From the NCBI GenBank assembly GCA_000969725.1, contig JXSR01S009913.1: a DNA stretch of 61,380 nt; one strand, 5' to 3'. Positions 1-13,700 of this stretch are shown one piece after another; the first letter of the stretch is position 1; every line of letters begins with the position of its first letter. A program made the translations under genes and the position numbers. The notes under the pieces are model-generated. The model searched no databases and was not told where the DNA came from. It worked only from the letters and a program-made list of their open reading frames with translations. The DNA is from Ophiothrix spiculata (Eukaryota; Echinodermata; Ophiuroidea; Amphilepidida; Ophiotrichidae).

Positions 1-1619
1 AGATCAACTCTTATGTCTAAAAAAATAAATGTGGTTACTTTAATGGGCTATAAAAGGTAAAATTTTAAAGATTTAAAGCATAACTTATTTAATAGTAACG
101 ACTATGGTTTCCATCTCCATATCCTTTCAGTTATGTCATATTTTCCTCCAGGGATTTTACTGGTTCAACACAAAATCAAAAGTTATTGGCATTAAAACAC
201 CAAAAAATGTTATCTAAATTCAGTTTGTGTACATGGCTTTAATAAATTCATGTAAAGTGTTTATAAAATCATTAGGCCACACTAATTCAATTGTTTGTCT
301 CAAAGCTGGTCTAAATTTGAAAACCTAATGCGGAATGCATTTTTTTTTTCCAGTAAAAATTTGTCCAACTATACCAGGTGTTACACTTGCCATTTTTGCC
401 ATTCATTTTCCATCCATTGATATTTACTTGTAATAAGTCTTGTATATATGTTGTATTACTTAGGCTGTTTTGATTTTGCGATCCACATGACACGATTTGT
501 TATCTTCGATGGGATTTTATTTGACAAAATTGAAAAATAAAAAAAAGTATTCAGAAGAAAAATTCAAATTTCGACAATTTGGCGATGTTAATGTGCGTGT
601 TTTGAGACAAACAATTAAATTAGTGTGGCCTTATACACCGGGATTTTTTATCGAGAAATTTTGGCATCTCGCAATATTGCACTTGGCACAATGATTGAAA
701 AGTTGTATATGAAAAATGACGACTTGTTTTGATGCAAGAACTTGACAGGTTATCACTCAAAGTGGAGATGGTTGCTAAGAAACACAATTTAATTGATATG
801 GTTATTGAAAGTTAGCGATTACAGTTTTTGGATATTGCAATAATAAAATATCAATCATGATTGTTACTTGGTTACAAGAAATTTGATGTCATTTCACAGC
901 ATCGTAGCGGTGGTTTCAAAAGGTTGTTTTTTGTATAAAATGTCGTATTTAGAATTTTGGATCAATATTAAATAAGTTAATCAATATTTGGAGTGATTTA
1001 GTACATGCTTGATTAGGCTCATTGCTATACTTATTTGTATTTTGAAGTGGAATAAAATTCTATTTTTGATTGAATAAAAGCAGAACATATGTCATGACGG
1101 TTTTCATTTGTATGTGATATGCTTGATATTTCAGTCCAAAGTGAAAATGACATCCAAATTGAAATGTCATTTCCAGTTCTTAATTGCCTTTTAGTGAAAT
1201 ACACATTGCATTTGTGAATGGGAGTGTTTCTGCAAAATGATATGAGAGTTAAGAATGAAAGTTAATTAATTCTGTAAAAGGGTTCTTAGAAGCACTAGAT
1301 GAATTAGATTTTGTCAAAAATGAATTATATTTTGTTTAAAAAAGAAGGGAAAAATATATTGAGAAACAGTTTTTGGGACAGGAATTCATAACCAATATGG
1401 TTAATTCCATATCATTTCTTTGAAGATACTGGGGAAATTCAATGTCTTATGAAGTTGCTCATGGATATGATTTAATTCTTTTTTCCTGGGCCCAGCTTTT
1501 TCCATTTTGTTGAAACAAATTGGTTATGCAGAAACACTTAATTGTTGTTACAGACTTGATAAAACCATTCCATTAATGAAACATGATGAAAGTTCTTTAT
1601 ATTATTATTTTTCTTGTAG
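1..1619. other. Upstream or 5' intron sequence of the annexin-like gene
   Basis: No exon or promoter could be placed. Apart from one inverted-repeat element (273-632) this is plain AT-rich DNA. The first exon and promoter of the gene must lie here unseen or, more likely, before the window. Confidence 0.5.
273..632. mobile_element. MITE-like element, ~34-bp terminal inverted repeats
   Basis: The left end begins AGGCCACACTAATT and continues to AATTGTTTGTCTCAAA. The right end is its near-exact reverse complement, TTTGAGACAAACAATT to AATTAGTGTGGCC. Flanking TTA on both sides may be a target duplication. About 360 bp long, no coding capacity. Confidence 0.75.
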
Positions 1620-1763
1620 GAGGATGATTATTTGATGCATGAGTATTACAAATCACTAAAAGCTCAAGAAACCAAAACATACGAGTTGCAAGCTAGAGGA
1701 TTTGAAGAAGATGATGGACCACCTCCTCCTAAGAAACCTGCAGAGCAGAAACCCCCTAGAGAG
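1620..1763 (+). CDS. Annexin-like gene, first visible exon (acidic/proline N-terminal segment)
   Basis: The acceptor is a pyrimidine tract ending TTCTTGTAG and the donor is GTTTGT, giving 48 codons in phase 0. The peptide starts EDDYLMHEYYKSLKAQ and ends in a proline/lysine stretch (GPPPPKKPAEQKPPRE). It resembles no domain I know. The in-frame Met lies after the acceptor, so I treat this as an internal exon and not the start. Linkage to the annexin core rests on phase, strand and the shared Lys/Glu/Pro character of the next two exons. Confidence 0.75.
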
Positions 1764-4700
1764 GTTTGTATACTCTGTAAATCTTGAAGTATGCAACAAG
1801 CAGCCGATTAACGCACAAAACCAATATGACCATATGGGGGAGTAAATTAGTCCATGTTTCTCAAATCATAACAAGGTACCAAATCTTGCTAAATATTCAA
1901 ATGAATTTATTTACAATGTTTGTCTATGTGTTATCAAAATATTAGCCCAAAATAATACCAAAATTATGGTGAATTCATGTAAAGAAATATTAATACGCAG
2001 TGATTCAGCCTTAATCAATCCTAATCAATCATTACTAGTCTCTTACACAATACAAAACCACCAGTTCATAATGTTAAAGAATACAAGGGATATGCTATGG
2101 ATCTTGTAACAGAGTCTGATTTCTTGTTGCATACTTCAAGGTTTATAAAGTATATCTGAGAAAAGGAAGACCTTCAGAGAGTATTTTAGTTCTTACTAAA
2201 GATAACTTGTAAGGTATCGATCAGATAATTTTAACTTTGATGAAACCAAAGAAAAGTACATCTGGCAGGGGATGGTCATATCATAGTGAGTGATGGTTGT
2301 GAAAGTTAAAGATTGGCCACTCATTTTTTGACAGGATTAATTACAAAAATATCAATACTTTACTACTGATTGCTAGAATAATCATGTTGAACAATAGAAG
2401 AGAGTATTTTATTAAAAATATGCAGTATCAATTTCCTAACTGTCAAAAGATCAGAGCTTGTATTAAGAGTCTAATATTCAAACCAAAAAACCCACCTCTT
2501 AATGTAGGTTGTTTTGAGGAGAGTATGGTATAATTTCTTTCCCAATTCTTGGACTTTGTGCAGGCAATTTCATTGTTTGTTTTGCTAACATACATAAATA
2601 TATTTTGTCTAAAATATGCTCAAGAATGAACCTAATGGTTTGTCATCAGGCCTAAAAAAATTGTTGACTTGCCCTTTGCGACCGACCCAAAATTTTCCAA
2701 ATTTAGGGTCACTTTTTTATTTATTTATTTTTTATTTTTTTTTGTGAACTTTGCCGGACTCAACAGTGAATTTGGTAAAAATATCATGATATTTAGGTTG
2801 AATTTACAACAAAATTCACAGAATGTTATATATTTGCATGGAACAAGCATATATCTTGAATAATTGAAGCACAAAACAATGAAAATATTTATATGAACTA
2901 TTTTGTTCAGTTTTTTGGTGTCCATTTTCAAGAAAAAAAAGATCCGACCGACCAACCATCAATTTCACCATTAACGGGCAAGTCAACAACTTTTTTTAGG
3001 CCTCATTTACATCATTTTGTCCGCAGACTGAGATGAAGCAGAATGCTGTTTATGCTTTCCAATACTAATGGTTCACATTAAACTGAGAAAAAATGATTCA
3101 ATAAAGTATATACGGCACAGTATGGCACTGATATTGATTTAAGACGTAATAAAACAGAATATGTCACTCTCGTCATGTGACAATTTTAGTTTCTCCAAGT
3201 TAATCTTTTCACCACTCAATAATTATTGACCTGGAATAGCCAACACTGAGAATCAATTGTGAAAAACTGTGACTTCAAAAGAAAATTTTTAATGCAAATA
3301 AGAATAATAAGGTGTATATTGTAATAATTGATTATTCTTTAATTTTTGTTAAAGTAGAAAAATCTGATTTGTTCTTGTTTTATAGGATGGAGACCAGGAA
3401 GATGGCGATGTAGCAGCAACAGAGGAAGACAAATTACCAGCCATGGTAAGATGGCCCAGATAGAGTTGTAATAGAGGGGAAGCCTATAAGGCCTAAAAAA
3501 CTGTTTTGTTTGCCCTCCGATGGAAAATTAAAATGTTGGGTTGGTCAATTTTGTTAACACTCTCACATAAATTTTCATTTTTCATGTCATTCCAAGGATT
3601 TTATTGCGAGTAGGGGGGGGATTCAAATTAAATTACATAGTGGGGGGGGTGCGGCACGGACCTCAGAAGAAGGGGCCTTCCGTGACAGGCTAATTAAAGA
3701 AAAAAGGGGTCTTTCGGTGAGGAGCTCTCAAAAAAGGGGGTCATTCGGTGAGGACAGTAAAAATAGGGGGTCTTTTGGTGAGGATCTCGTTGCATTGAAA
3801 AAGGGGATCATTAAGTAAGGCGCTCAAATTCATCGCAAAACTTGAGGTCTTCCAGTGAGGTGTTTGAACTATAAAAACCATGATGTAATTATCCTTAGGA
3901 TATTAAAACCTATTAGCTATTATCCACAGGTGTTACACACTCACATAGAGCCAAAATCATCAGAAAATAGATGGTAAAACTCATTTATTTATGAAAACAA
4001 GGGTCATTCAGTGAGAGCATTTTCTTCGGAAAATGGGAATCAATCCGCAAGAGCGTTTGAAAAAAATGTATTTATGAAAACAAGGGTCATTCAGTGGAGG
4101 TCAAACGAACATTGTTTTTAGGCCTAATTCACTGTAGCATCTTCCCCACTTCAGTTGTCCCTATCAAAATTTAAATTTTAGCTTATAAGAATATATGTGC
4201 CACACATTGTATGCCTACTATGAACTGCTAATAAAGATTATATTTCATGATAGAGCATATAATACACATTCAAAAGATAACGAAATTAAGAATTGTCTGG
4301 AACAGGACCTTTAGATTGATTTGATGGTTCATTAAGGCCTCAAATGCAAACCATTTGTCATCATTGTGATTGTTGATTGATTTCCTTGTTTCATGAAGAT
4401 AGGTCTATTTTATGCTTGTGCTAAATTTTATAGTAATATACTAGTAAGAAATTAGTAGCCAGAGAGAGGTACTTAAAGAAAATTATGGTTTCTTTCACAC
4501 GTTTTCTGAATACATGTAACATGAATAATATATTTAATTTGCTAAGTAATTCTATTTGAGCTGTGATGATCGTGCCATGATGCATTGAAAAAATATTTGT
4601 CATTTTATGACAGATATTAATCAAATTTCAACATTTAGAAAATGCGACAGGTCTGTATGAAAGGGTTTATTCATATGTTTCATATTAATCTGCCCTCAAC

Positions 4701-7700
4701 TTGATTAGTGGTTGACCTTCAATTCTTATTTAATTATTGTTTTGAAAATTCATAACCTCAGAAATTGTGTTGGTATGTATAGCCACCTATTCTCAGTTTT
4801 GGAACCTCGCTTTTTCCATTCTTACACATTTACCTAACACTAATATTTTTTTAATATCATGCCTTTGCTATAAGATGGTCTTGAATCATAGATGGAGGTG
4901 CAACAAAACATCCAATAACCAAATACAAGGTGTCATTTTGAAGCTTAAAATCGCAGTTTTCAGATGCGACAATATCTTTTTTGATTTTGGAACCCTTAAG
5001 GTACCTTTTGATATGGCAGGTCACATTTGATTGTTGTACTTTTTCAGGAGGATACAAAGAAGAAACCTCCACCATCAAAGAGACCGTTAAAAAAACAAGT
5101 GACCAAACTCCCCTTGCTTGGAGCCGAGAGGAGGAAGGAAGAGGAGAAGAAGAAGGTGAGAGCAATGTGGGCTTATTGGAAGCTTGTTGTGTTAGTTTTA
5201 TTTGTTTTTTAGGCAAGGTTGCAATGTCAAAGTTTTGACACTGAGAATCTTGTGAATGAGACTTAAGCTGTTTTTACATTTATGTCGCTTTTCAGTATCG
5301 TTGTTACACTTTTTGTCGAAACTTGCCACTTCCATTGTGAGGAAGATATATCGATTAGGTCAAGTAAATTACAAGGTATTTTTCAAGTTGGAATTAATTA
5401 AGTTTGCATAGTGACTAATCTTCAGCATTTCCATTATTCAGCCAAAGCAGAATAGTGTAAAACCAAAGCAGACGACAATATGATAAAGCAAAGTGATGGA
5501 GGGGGGGGGGGGGGTTTGTGGAAAACTACCACTCAGAAATAAAAATCATTCAGAATGTTATATATTTCATTGTGACAGCATTTGAAATTTTCAGTGTTCA
5601 GTTGAAGAAGGCCAACATGTTTGTTGAAATCTGGGTACTAAATTTACCCACTGCAGGAGGGCAAGTTTTGAAATTGAGCCCAAAATAGCTCCTTCCTAGA
5701 CAAAACAATATTCAGGTGTGTGTGAAATATATGCCTACACTTACATTGTCAAAGTTTTTTAATCATCATGTTAACAAACATATCAGTGAAATGACACAAT
5801 TCATTTTTTGGTGTTGGATATGGTACAAAGTACTTTTCGGGAGTACCAAGATAAGAAAAGGTTTGATTTTTGAAAATTTAAATGAAAATTCCTATTAAAG
5901 TATTCCGGGAAGAAATCCAAACAAAATGGAGACAAAAGAATTCCTATTTCTGTATTTGCTGATCAATTGTAAGAGAAATTTGGCAAGAAGTTGTAATTCT
6001 TAGGTCTTGGTATCTATCTTCATAATTTGACTTGGTTGTAACATATAAATAGATAAATTGGTGTTTTAACTCAATAAAGTAACAGGAAAACAGTCTTTGA
6101 GGCGTTTTTTTTTAAATTTAATCCATCTTGATAATCAAGATTGAAATCGTAAAACCCATTATCTCATCTGTATATCAGTGCTTCAAGAAAGGACTTCCTG
6201 CATTTCTAGTATTATTTCATTATTTCATTATTTTAATTTGATTTTCTTGCAATATGTTAAATTTGACATATATGAAGCAGATAAATTTAATACATACATA
6301 AACCATATAGTATTTCAATATCACTAAAAGCTTTACATTGTGTGGTGTGTTTTCTGTCATGTTTTTTCTCTAAGCCATTCGTACCTGCAAGCTCCCAAAC
6401 AATTAAACAAGGCAGTTTATATAATGAAAGAAATGTATCTTCTTACAATTTTTTACAAAATTTGTTAGAAATTAAAATTAAGTCAATACATGTTCATAGA
6501 TTAGGAGAACAGGTGGATTTTGTAAGGCATGTAAGTGCAAAAATGCTATTCAACCCTCTTCAGTTATACCACGTGAATCAAAAAAAATTGTGCACGGATT
6601 AAAACTGATTTTGACCTTGATAAAAGCACCAAATCAAAAAGTTTTTGTTACTGTAGTAAAGTAAATTTAATAAGCTTTCAAATGCAGAAAAAATGATGGA
6701 AATCAGATGAAAAATTAAAAAAATATGACCAATTTAGTAAGTACGTCTCTTTTTCTTCCATTCCAATGAGATTTACATAGTTAAGCAAGATATTACATCA
6801 CAATTACGGGTTATGGCATTATGATAAAAGCTAAGAAGTACTTACAAAATTGGTCATATCTTTTTTATTTTTCATCCGATTTCTATAATTTTTTCTGCAT
6901 TTGAAAGCTTTTTAAATCTGCTTTATAACAGTAATAAGAAATTTATGATTTGGTGCTTTTATCAAGGTCAAGATCAGTTTTGATCCGTGCACAATTCTTT
7001 TTGATTCACGTGGTACACTTAAGTAAGCTTTAAAGTAGACTTAACTTGAGTAACATTTGAGTAAGAGATAAATACACAGACAATGACAGTTTCAAATGTC
7101 ACGGGTGTTGCAAAAACAAACACACCATTGCTGCTTAAAACAAATAAATTGCTTATTTATCCAAGCAGGTTTTTGTATGTAACATGATAATGACAATGCT
7201 ATCTTGATTGACGATGACATTTTGAACTTTTGTCTTGCAGAAAGAGGCAATCAGCAAGCCAGCCCCATATGATGAGAGGGAAGACGCCAATAAACTATTC
7301 AAAGCTATCAAAGGCATGCGTAAGTATTGGATTACAACGCTAGCTTTGTTTTAGGTGTGACATTTTTTTCTACGGAATGCTAGTGAAAGAAAAGAAAAGA
7401 TTTTTTTTATATTAAAGATGAAATAAAATGAAAAATAGAATTAAGCTGTACTATGAAATCTATAAACTGTATTGTTTACATAGCTCAAGCTATATTGCTG
7501 AAAGGCATGTGGTCTAATTCTTCAAGTGTTAGTTTTCACCATCACATAAAAGATCACCACTAAAGATGTTTCAATTTTAAATTTCACCCAATCGACCCAG
7601 TTGTTTGGTTTTATGAGCAATTTTGTATTTTACAGTCGCCTATACTTCACTATGTAGATAATTTTATGGTTACCATAATTATATACAGCTTTAATTTCAT

Positions 7701-10700
7701 TTCAAAATGGGATATGTTTCAGCTGTAAAATTTTACCTGGGTAATGAGAAAAATATGAGAAATATTTTGATATCTCAGATATGAACCTGTGACCTTATTG
7801 GTGCAAAGCGAGGGAACTACCGCTGCGCTAGCCCGCCCTAATGTTTCCTGGCCGTTTTGTCTAAAATTTTTGCATCACTCAACCACAATTGGTTCTGTAA
7901 CACCATTCGTATGTCAGTGAAAATTATTGCTACAATAACCCTGTAAATGCTTTGTTTGATGAATTTGTCACCAGATATGACATGTCCAGTTGTGGTGGTT
8001 TATATTTAAAAAACCTTAAAGGAAGATATTCCGATCTGATGACAAATTTAACATACACCTTTTGCATATTTCAATGAAGGGTCATTCCCTACATAGCGCA
8101 ATTGTAAAGTTTCATTGGCATACCTTGAGCCATATTAATAAATGTATCAAATAGTGACCCATTAGAAACCTACAGGATATTTATTTTTGTTAACAAAATA
8201 TTCCAGTAATTCAGCACTTTGTTGTCCATATCGCTGCATGGGCGTGAAAATTTACAGGGGTTATGAGAAAAATATGCTCTTTCATGTGGTATCAAAATCT
8301 CCAATTTGATTTTGTGAGTGATGTAACGAATTAGGTCAGGTAACTGACAACTGTGATTTTGATTGCAATCAACCTTAGGCTGATAGCATCTGTATGTAGG
8401 TTACCTTAAATGAATACTGTGGTAGTATGCAATTTAATTTTCTGCTTGGAAAATTCATTTATATGGAGCCTATTTAATTGCAGTGACATTAACTATGGCT
8501 ATCTACTCCTGAGAGATTGTAATCCAATTTTGACCAGGGTAGCGAGGCTTAAATGAATGATATCAAAGCATGATTGAATTTTGAGGAATCAAATTATAAC
8601 GATTTATCTATAGATATGGGACAATTAATGACATCTGGGCTTATCATATAGAGTAGCTTGACCAAAATTGGCCATCCAACAGATTAATTTATTGATTATT
8701 AATTATTCAAATGACAGATAAATGTGGAATACATCTGTTCATGATAAATTTATTTCAAAAAGGAAGCATTAACATCGGTGCATGCTATTCCTCCTGATTT
8801 TATGTTTTATGAGATTCAAGAAACCTATCAAGTGCATTTCAGGCATGAGAATCTTCCTGTTTAAACAGGAATTCCTGTTTTTTGTGACCAAATGTATGTG
8901 TTTTCCTGTTTTTTAGCCTGTTTTCCTGTTTTTTTTCCACAATTTTCTTTCTTTTTTTTCATGGAATTTCATTCTCATAGCCTGGCATTTGAGAGTTTAA
9001 AGTGTTATGTATATATGCCCCATCATATCTAAAGGTACCTTAAGGGTCCCAAAATCAAAACTAATGTTTTGGTCTCATCTGAAATACAGCAAAAGCAAAG
9101 TAGCATTTTTAAGCTTAAAAGCTGACACCTTGCTTTTGGTTATTGGATATTCGGTTGCAAAGTTACTTCCAAATTGTTAAAAGGCATATGGCTGATTCAG
9201 AAAACTATAGTTCTGAGAAAAGTTTTTGTACTGAGTAAAATTTGAATGGAGGGAGGATTTTTATCTTGGTTTTTAACACATTTTCCTTATGTTTTGGATG
9301 TTGGAACCTGATTAATATGATAGAATACACTTCAAAGGTTATGTTTCGGATGAAATTAGAAATTCAACCTTGGACGTGATTGTTGACTATGCTCAGCTTC
9401 AATGGCCAATATGCCGACCTTAAGGTACCTTTACATATGACAGGGCACATATGTATGTATGAAAATTTATTTATTAAGTACTATATTTGACAGTAAGCTT
9501 ACTAAAATGTGTGCCAGTTTAACTTTAATGTTGAAGTTATAATAAAGAACACCATAAATTTTCATAGCTTCAGACCATAGTTCCTGAAATATATTCCTTT
9601 CATATTCTGCTAGCTAGGTCTAAGGTTTAGCTGCTTGCTTCTGTGGAAATTATGAGTGTGAATCTGTATATCAGAAGTCCTCAGGGTGCACATATGATAT
9701 TTGCACGACTACTACATCTATATGATGATATATGTGCTCAATTAGAATTGGCTATTTATATTCCCCAACCAATTCAAACCTACTATTACAACAAGCTTTG
9801 ATATCATCATCATCAGATATCATGAAAAGATTTAATTTTAAGCTTCAATTTTGTGTATTGTTTATCTTTGTCCATCCCTTATTTACAGAACGCTATGCTG
9901 GAATCAATAAAAAAGCACATTAACATTATGTCAGAATTGACTATTTATATATTATCATAAACAGAAGCCCACAACGTATTTTATGGTCACTGTATGTGGC
10001 AAAATATATGCTATGATGACTTTACATGTATATACATCAGTGATGAATTTTTTTCTTAGAAAATGCTAAAAGCTTTAAATGTTGATCTAATGTTTCAAGA
10101 TATTTTTCAGACAAAACAGTGAATGATAACATGATTAAAGAGAGTGAGACAGATGTTAGAAAAATATTGATTTTAAGTCGGAGGGTAATTAAAGGGACTG
10201 TCCTAGATCCTTCCTACTACTTTTCTAACTATATACTTTTTAGCATGCTTCAATAGAATATGTTTGTAGTAAATATAGTTTTCCCTGAATTTGTTACAAA
10301 TTGAAAAAAAAATCTAGGATTTAGAAAAATCTGGTATAGTCACACCACCGTCACAAAATGCAAATATTGCAAGTTAGTTTTCTCTCAATGTTAGCCATTT
10401 CTATGTGGAGTTGTAAACTTTTTCTTGCTAACAATACATTTTCAAGCTTTTCAACAGCATAAGTTTTAATACCAATCCAGTAGAATTGAGGCTAGACCCT
10501 TTAAGGAAAACCTACATTGTTTTCAATGTTTTGAAAATTCAAAGAATTATGGTACGGCTGTAATAAGAAATGCAGAAAAATTGCTGATATGTGATTTTTT
10601 TCTTTGATCATGTCTCTTTCAAGTATTAAGTGGTAAAATCTGATTTTTAATCTCATAATTTCAAACTGAGCTACAATATTTTTCATTAACAGGGTCGTCG

Positions 10701-13700
10701 TTGGAAATTACGGGCCCGGGGACAAACCTTATTAGCCATGGGGCCCTTTAATAATGTCAGAATTAACCTTGGATAAATCAAACTGGGGGAAATGGAAATA
10801 TCAAGGGCATTTTTTTAGAGCATAAATGGTCTGAGGGAAACAATGTAATGTTTTGCAATGCGCGCATAGCGTGCGAAAACAAATCCGTCAAATCTGCTAA
10901 TTTCAGCTAAAAATTGTTTTCGATCTTAAAATTAGCGGAAAAAATTGCCAATGTTGACTAAAAATTAACATATTATCTTAAAATTTGCACGAAATTGCAC
11001 AATTTGTTTACATTTAAATTATCAAAAACACGGATTGAGTGTGAAATTTCTGTTGGTGACGTAAAGTGAGGTGGGAAAAAATGCCCCCCTGATGCTGTTC
11101 CTGGTTCCTAAAACTGAACCTACGAAAATTTTCCCTAGGTCCATTGCATTTTTTAAGGGGGGGGGGGGGAGCGAGTGTTCTACTCTGGCCCCATGATGGT
11201 TTACAACCACTAGGTCCTCTATGAATCTTTGGGGACATTCTGTGGCCGCCGTGATTTTTCTTTCTTTACCCCTTCTTCCTCCATCTTCTTTTTTTAAACA
11301 TTTTTTTCAATATTTTTACGGGCCCCAAAGACCCTGGGCCGTTTGTACCCCTTCTCTGCGGCTCTGTTCGTTGAAGATTTTCCCATCACATCTCCATCAT
11401 TGACATTGTAGCCATATATTCAAGTAGTAATGTGTGTACTTACCAAGATAGTGTTATTGAACTGTCAATGGCATAGTATTTATTTAAAGGGATACCAAAT
11501 TTGCCTTTTAATGTTTGTTTTTAAGGTATTAACATGAAAGATCCTGCAAAAAGCATTATAGTTCTGAATTATTCTGAAACACATTTCAGGAAATGATCTG
11601 TAATCACATTGTTTTCTTTCAAAAGCTTGTACTTTTTTCCATTCTTAGTTTACTAAGAATATTAAGTTTTATTAAAAAAAAAAACTTGCACAAATCATTA
11701 TTCCTCCAAATATTCTAAAATACCTGTATATTTCAGCAAAAGATTTGCAATTACCATCACATCACCATCTTTGAGAGAGCTGCTGATACAAGGAGTGCGA
11801 GCTGTGATGTCTTATCCCATATTTTGTTATTTCACCTGTCAGTGGCACATATCTCCTCAGGGATGCCAAGATGCTTGTTTTAAAGACTCTGACTAAGAAT
11901 ATTAAGGTTAATCTATAGAATTAACATTAAAAAAAACCTGCAAAATTCATTATTTAGAAGTTTTCTGAAATATATTACAGCAAATGATTTGTTATTATCA
12001 CGATTACAATAAGTTATACTCTAACTTTGCCCATCATATACGAGCTGTAAACATAAGGAGCTTTGAGGCATGCAATCCCAGATAGCTATTTGAACTGTCA
12101 ATGGCACACATCTCTTAAAGGGATACCAATCAGCGCTGTTTCATTGTTGTTTGTAGAAAAAATCATTCTGTCAGTCAAGTGATATTTTCAACAGTCAAGT
12201 GTTTTAAATAACAATATTGCTCACTGCTTGATTTTGTAACATGATCTTAAGTTTAATTTTGATCAGGATTTGACTGTGTGCAAAAGTAGAAAGTGTTCTT
12301 TTTAATGCTTGTGGCAAGGCAGTTTGATAAAAAGATATCAATGTAGGTCAGATTTTTGTTTACTGACAATATAACCTAGAAGATGCAATTCACTGTTTTG
12401 ATAAATAGGACATTATTAAAATGGCCATATTTTATTTTGTTTCCATCATTAAATCTTTGTTTCCCAAGGCAATGACATAACAACAAATGGGATTGGGACT
12501 TTTTGAAGGCATGAATGCTTTTTTTATTATTATTTATTATATTTATACAGGGTGGCCCATCTCAGCTAACCGCTGTTCTTACGCAGGGTCCTGTCTTTAT
12601 AAAAACACATTCAAACATATTGACAATATCAAAAACTTGAATTATAAGAAAGTAAAAATATGCTTTATCTAAAAATATGTTTTACTATTGGTAAATGTTG
12701 CTACTCAGAATTAGGCGGATCCTTTGTGGTAGTGATAAGTTATTTATATTTGTGTGCGTGTGGAAAGGAGGCATGGGGGCATTAAGGTGGCTTTTGTTGG
12801 GGGCAACAATTTGAATGGGATGAAATATGCCACTGAGTGTACTTATTAAAATCGACTTCACAATTCTTTCTGGTCCTATCACAATATATATCATAAGCAG
12901 TGTTCCCGGATTTTGCACTTTGCACCAAAGCGACATTAAAGAAACAAATATATCTCGCCATTGCCAATTTCTGAAAGATCACCTCAATAATGAGAGTAAA
13001 TTTGAATATAATATGAATAAAACTGAAATAAGTGAACGTTGTGTTTAACCAAAACCCTATTTTTAGACTTTTTGTTTTGGAAACCCCTTGCGCCAATTTT
13101 TTGAGCTTCTGCACACATTTTGCGAAAAACGGCCTTAGGGGGAACATTGATCATAAGTGAAGGTAATTTTAACTCGCCGGACTCCCATAAACAAAAAACA
13201 AACAGAAATATTTTACAGTCTTGTTAGAAAATAGGTTTTAATAGCAAAAGGCAAAACACTCTATTTGAAGAAACACTTGCTTAATAGTCATTTTAAAAGT
13301 TTAGAATAACAACCTGGAGCTGTGAATTTGATCAGCAAGTAATTTAAACACCCACTGAAATAAAACCTCAGTCTAGACAATATAATTTACCCCACACAAG
13401 AATTGATGGTTTGTTATGCAGTAGATTTCAAGCATATTGTTTTTATTTTCAAGTGTGTATCAGGTTATTTGAAGAGTTGTTGGTAGTTTTCACATCAAAA
13501 TGTTCCAAGGATTTGTCTGTGTATTGTGAAATGAATTTTGGCAGTTCAAATTTAAATAATATTCATAAATCTTTTTAAAAAATGGTGCATAGTGTACTAG
13601 GTGTGCCGTTTTCTTCAAATTTCAATTGTGGATGACATTCTTCTACCTGTTTTCCCTTTCTTCCATGTTAATCAACTATTTATTTGTAAGACTATCTTTT

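Noticed and set aside
1636-1763. ATG inside the first visible exon as translation start
   Set aside because: The exon has a strong acceptor (TTTTTCTTGTAG) and open phase-0 coding before the ATG, so an upstream exon is more likely.
4857-5216. 119-codon minus-strand frame over exon 3
   Set aside because: It is the mirror of the plus-strand exon and MITE sequence; the plus-strand exon fits the annexin gene frame and splice sites.
12782-13147. Open frames on both strands up to 121 codons
   Set aside because: They overlap on opposite strands, show no domain or splice context, and lie in the large annexin intron; probably repeat-derived chance frames.
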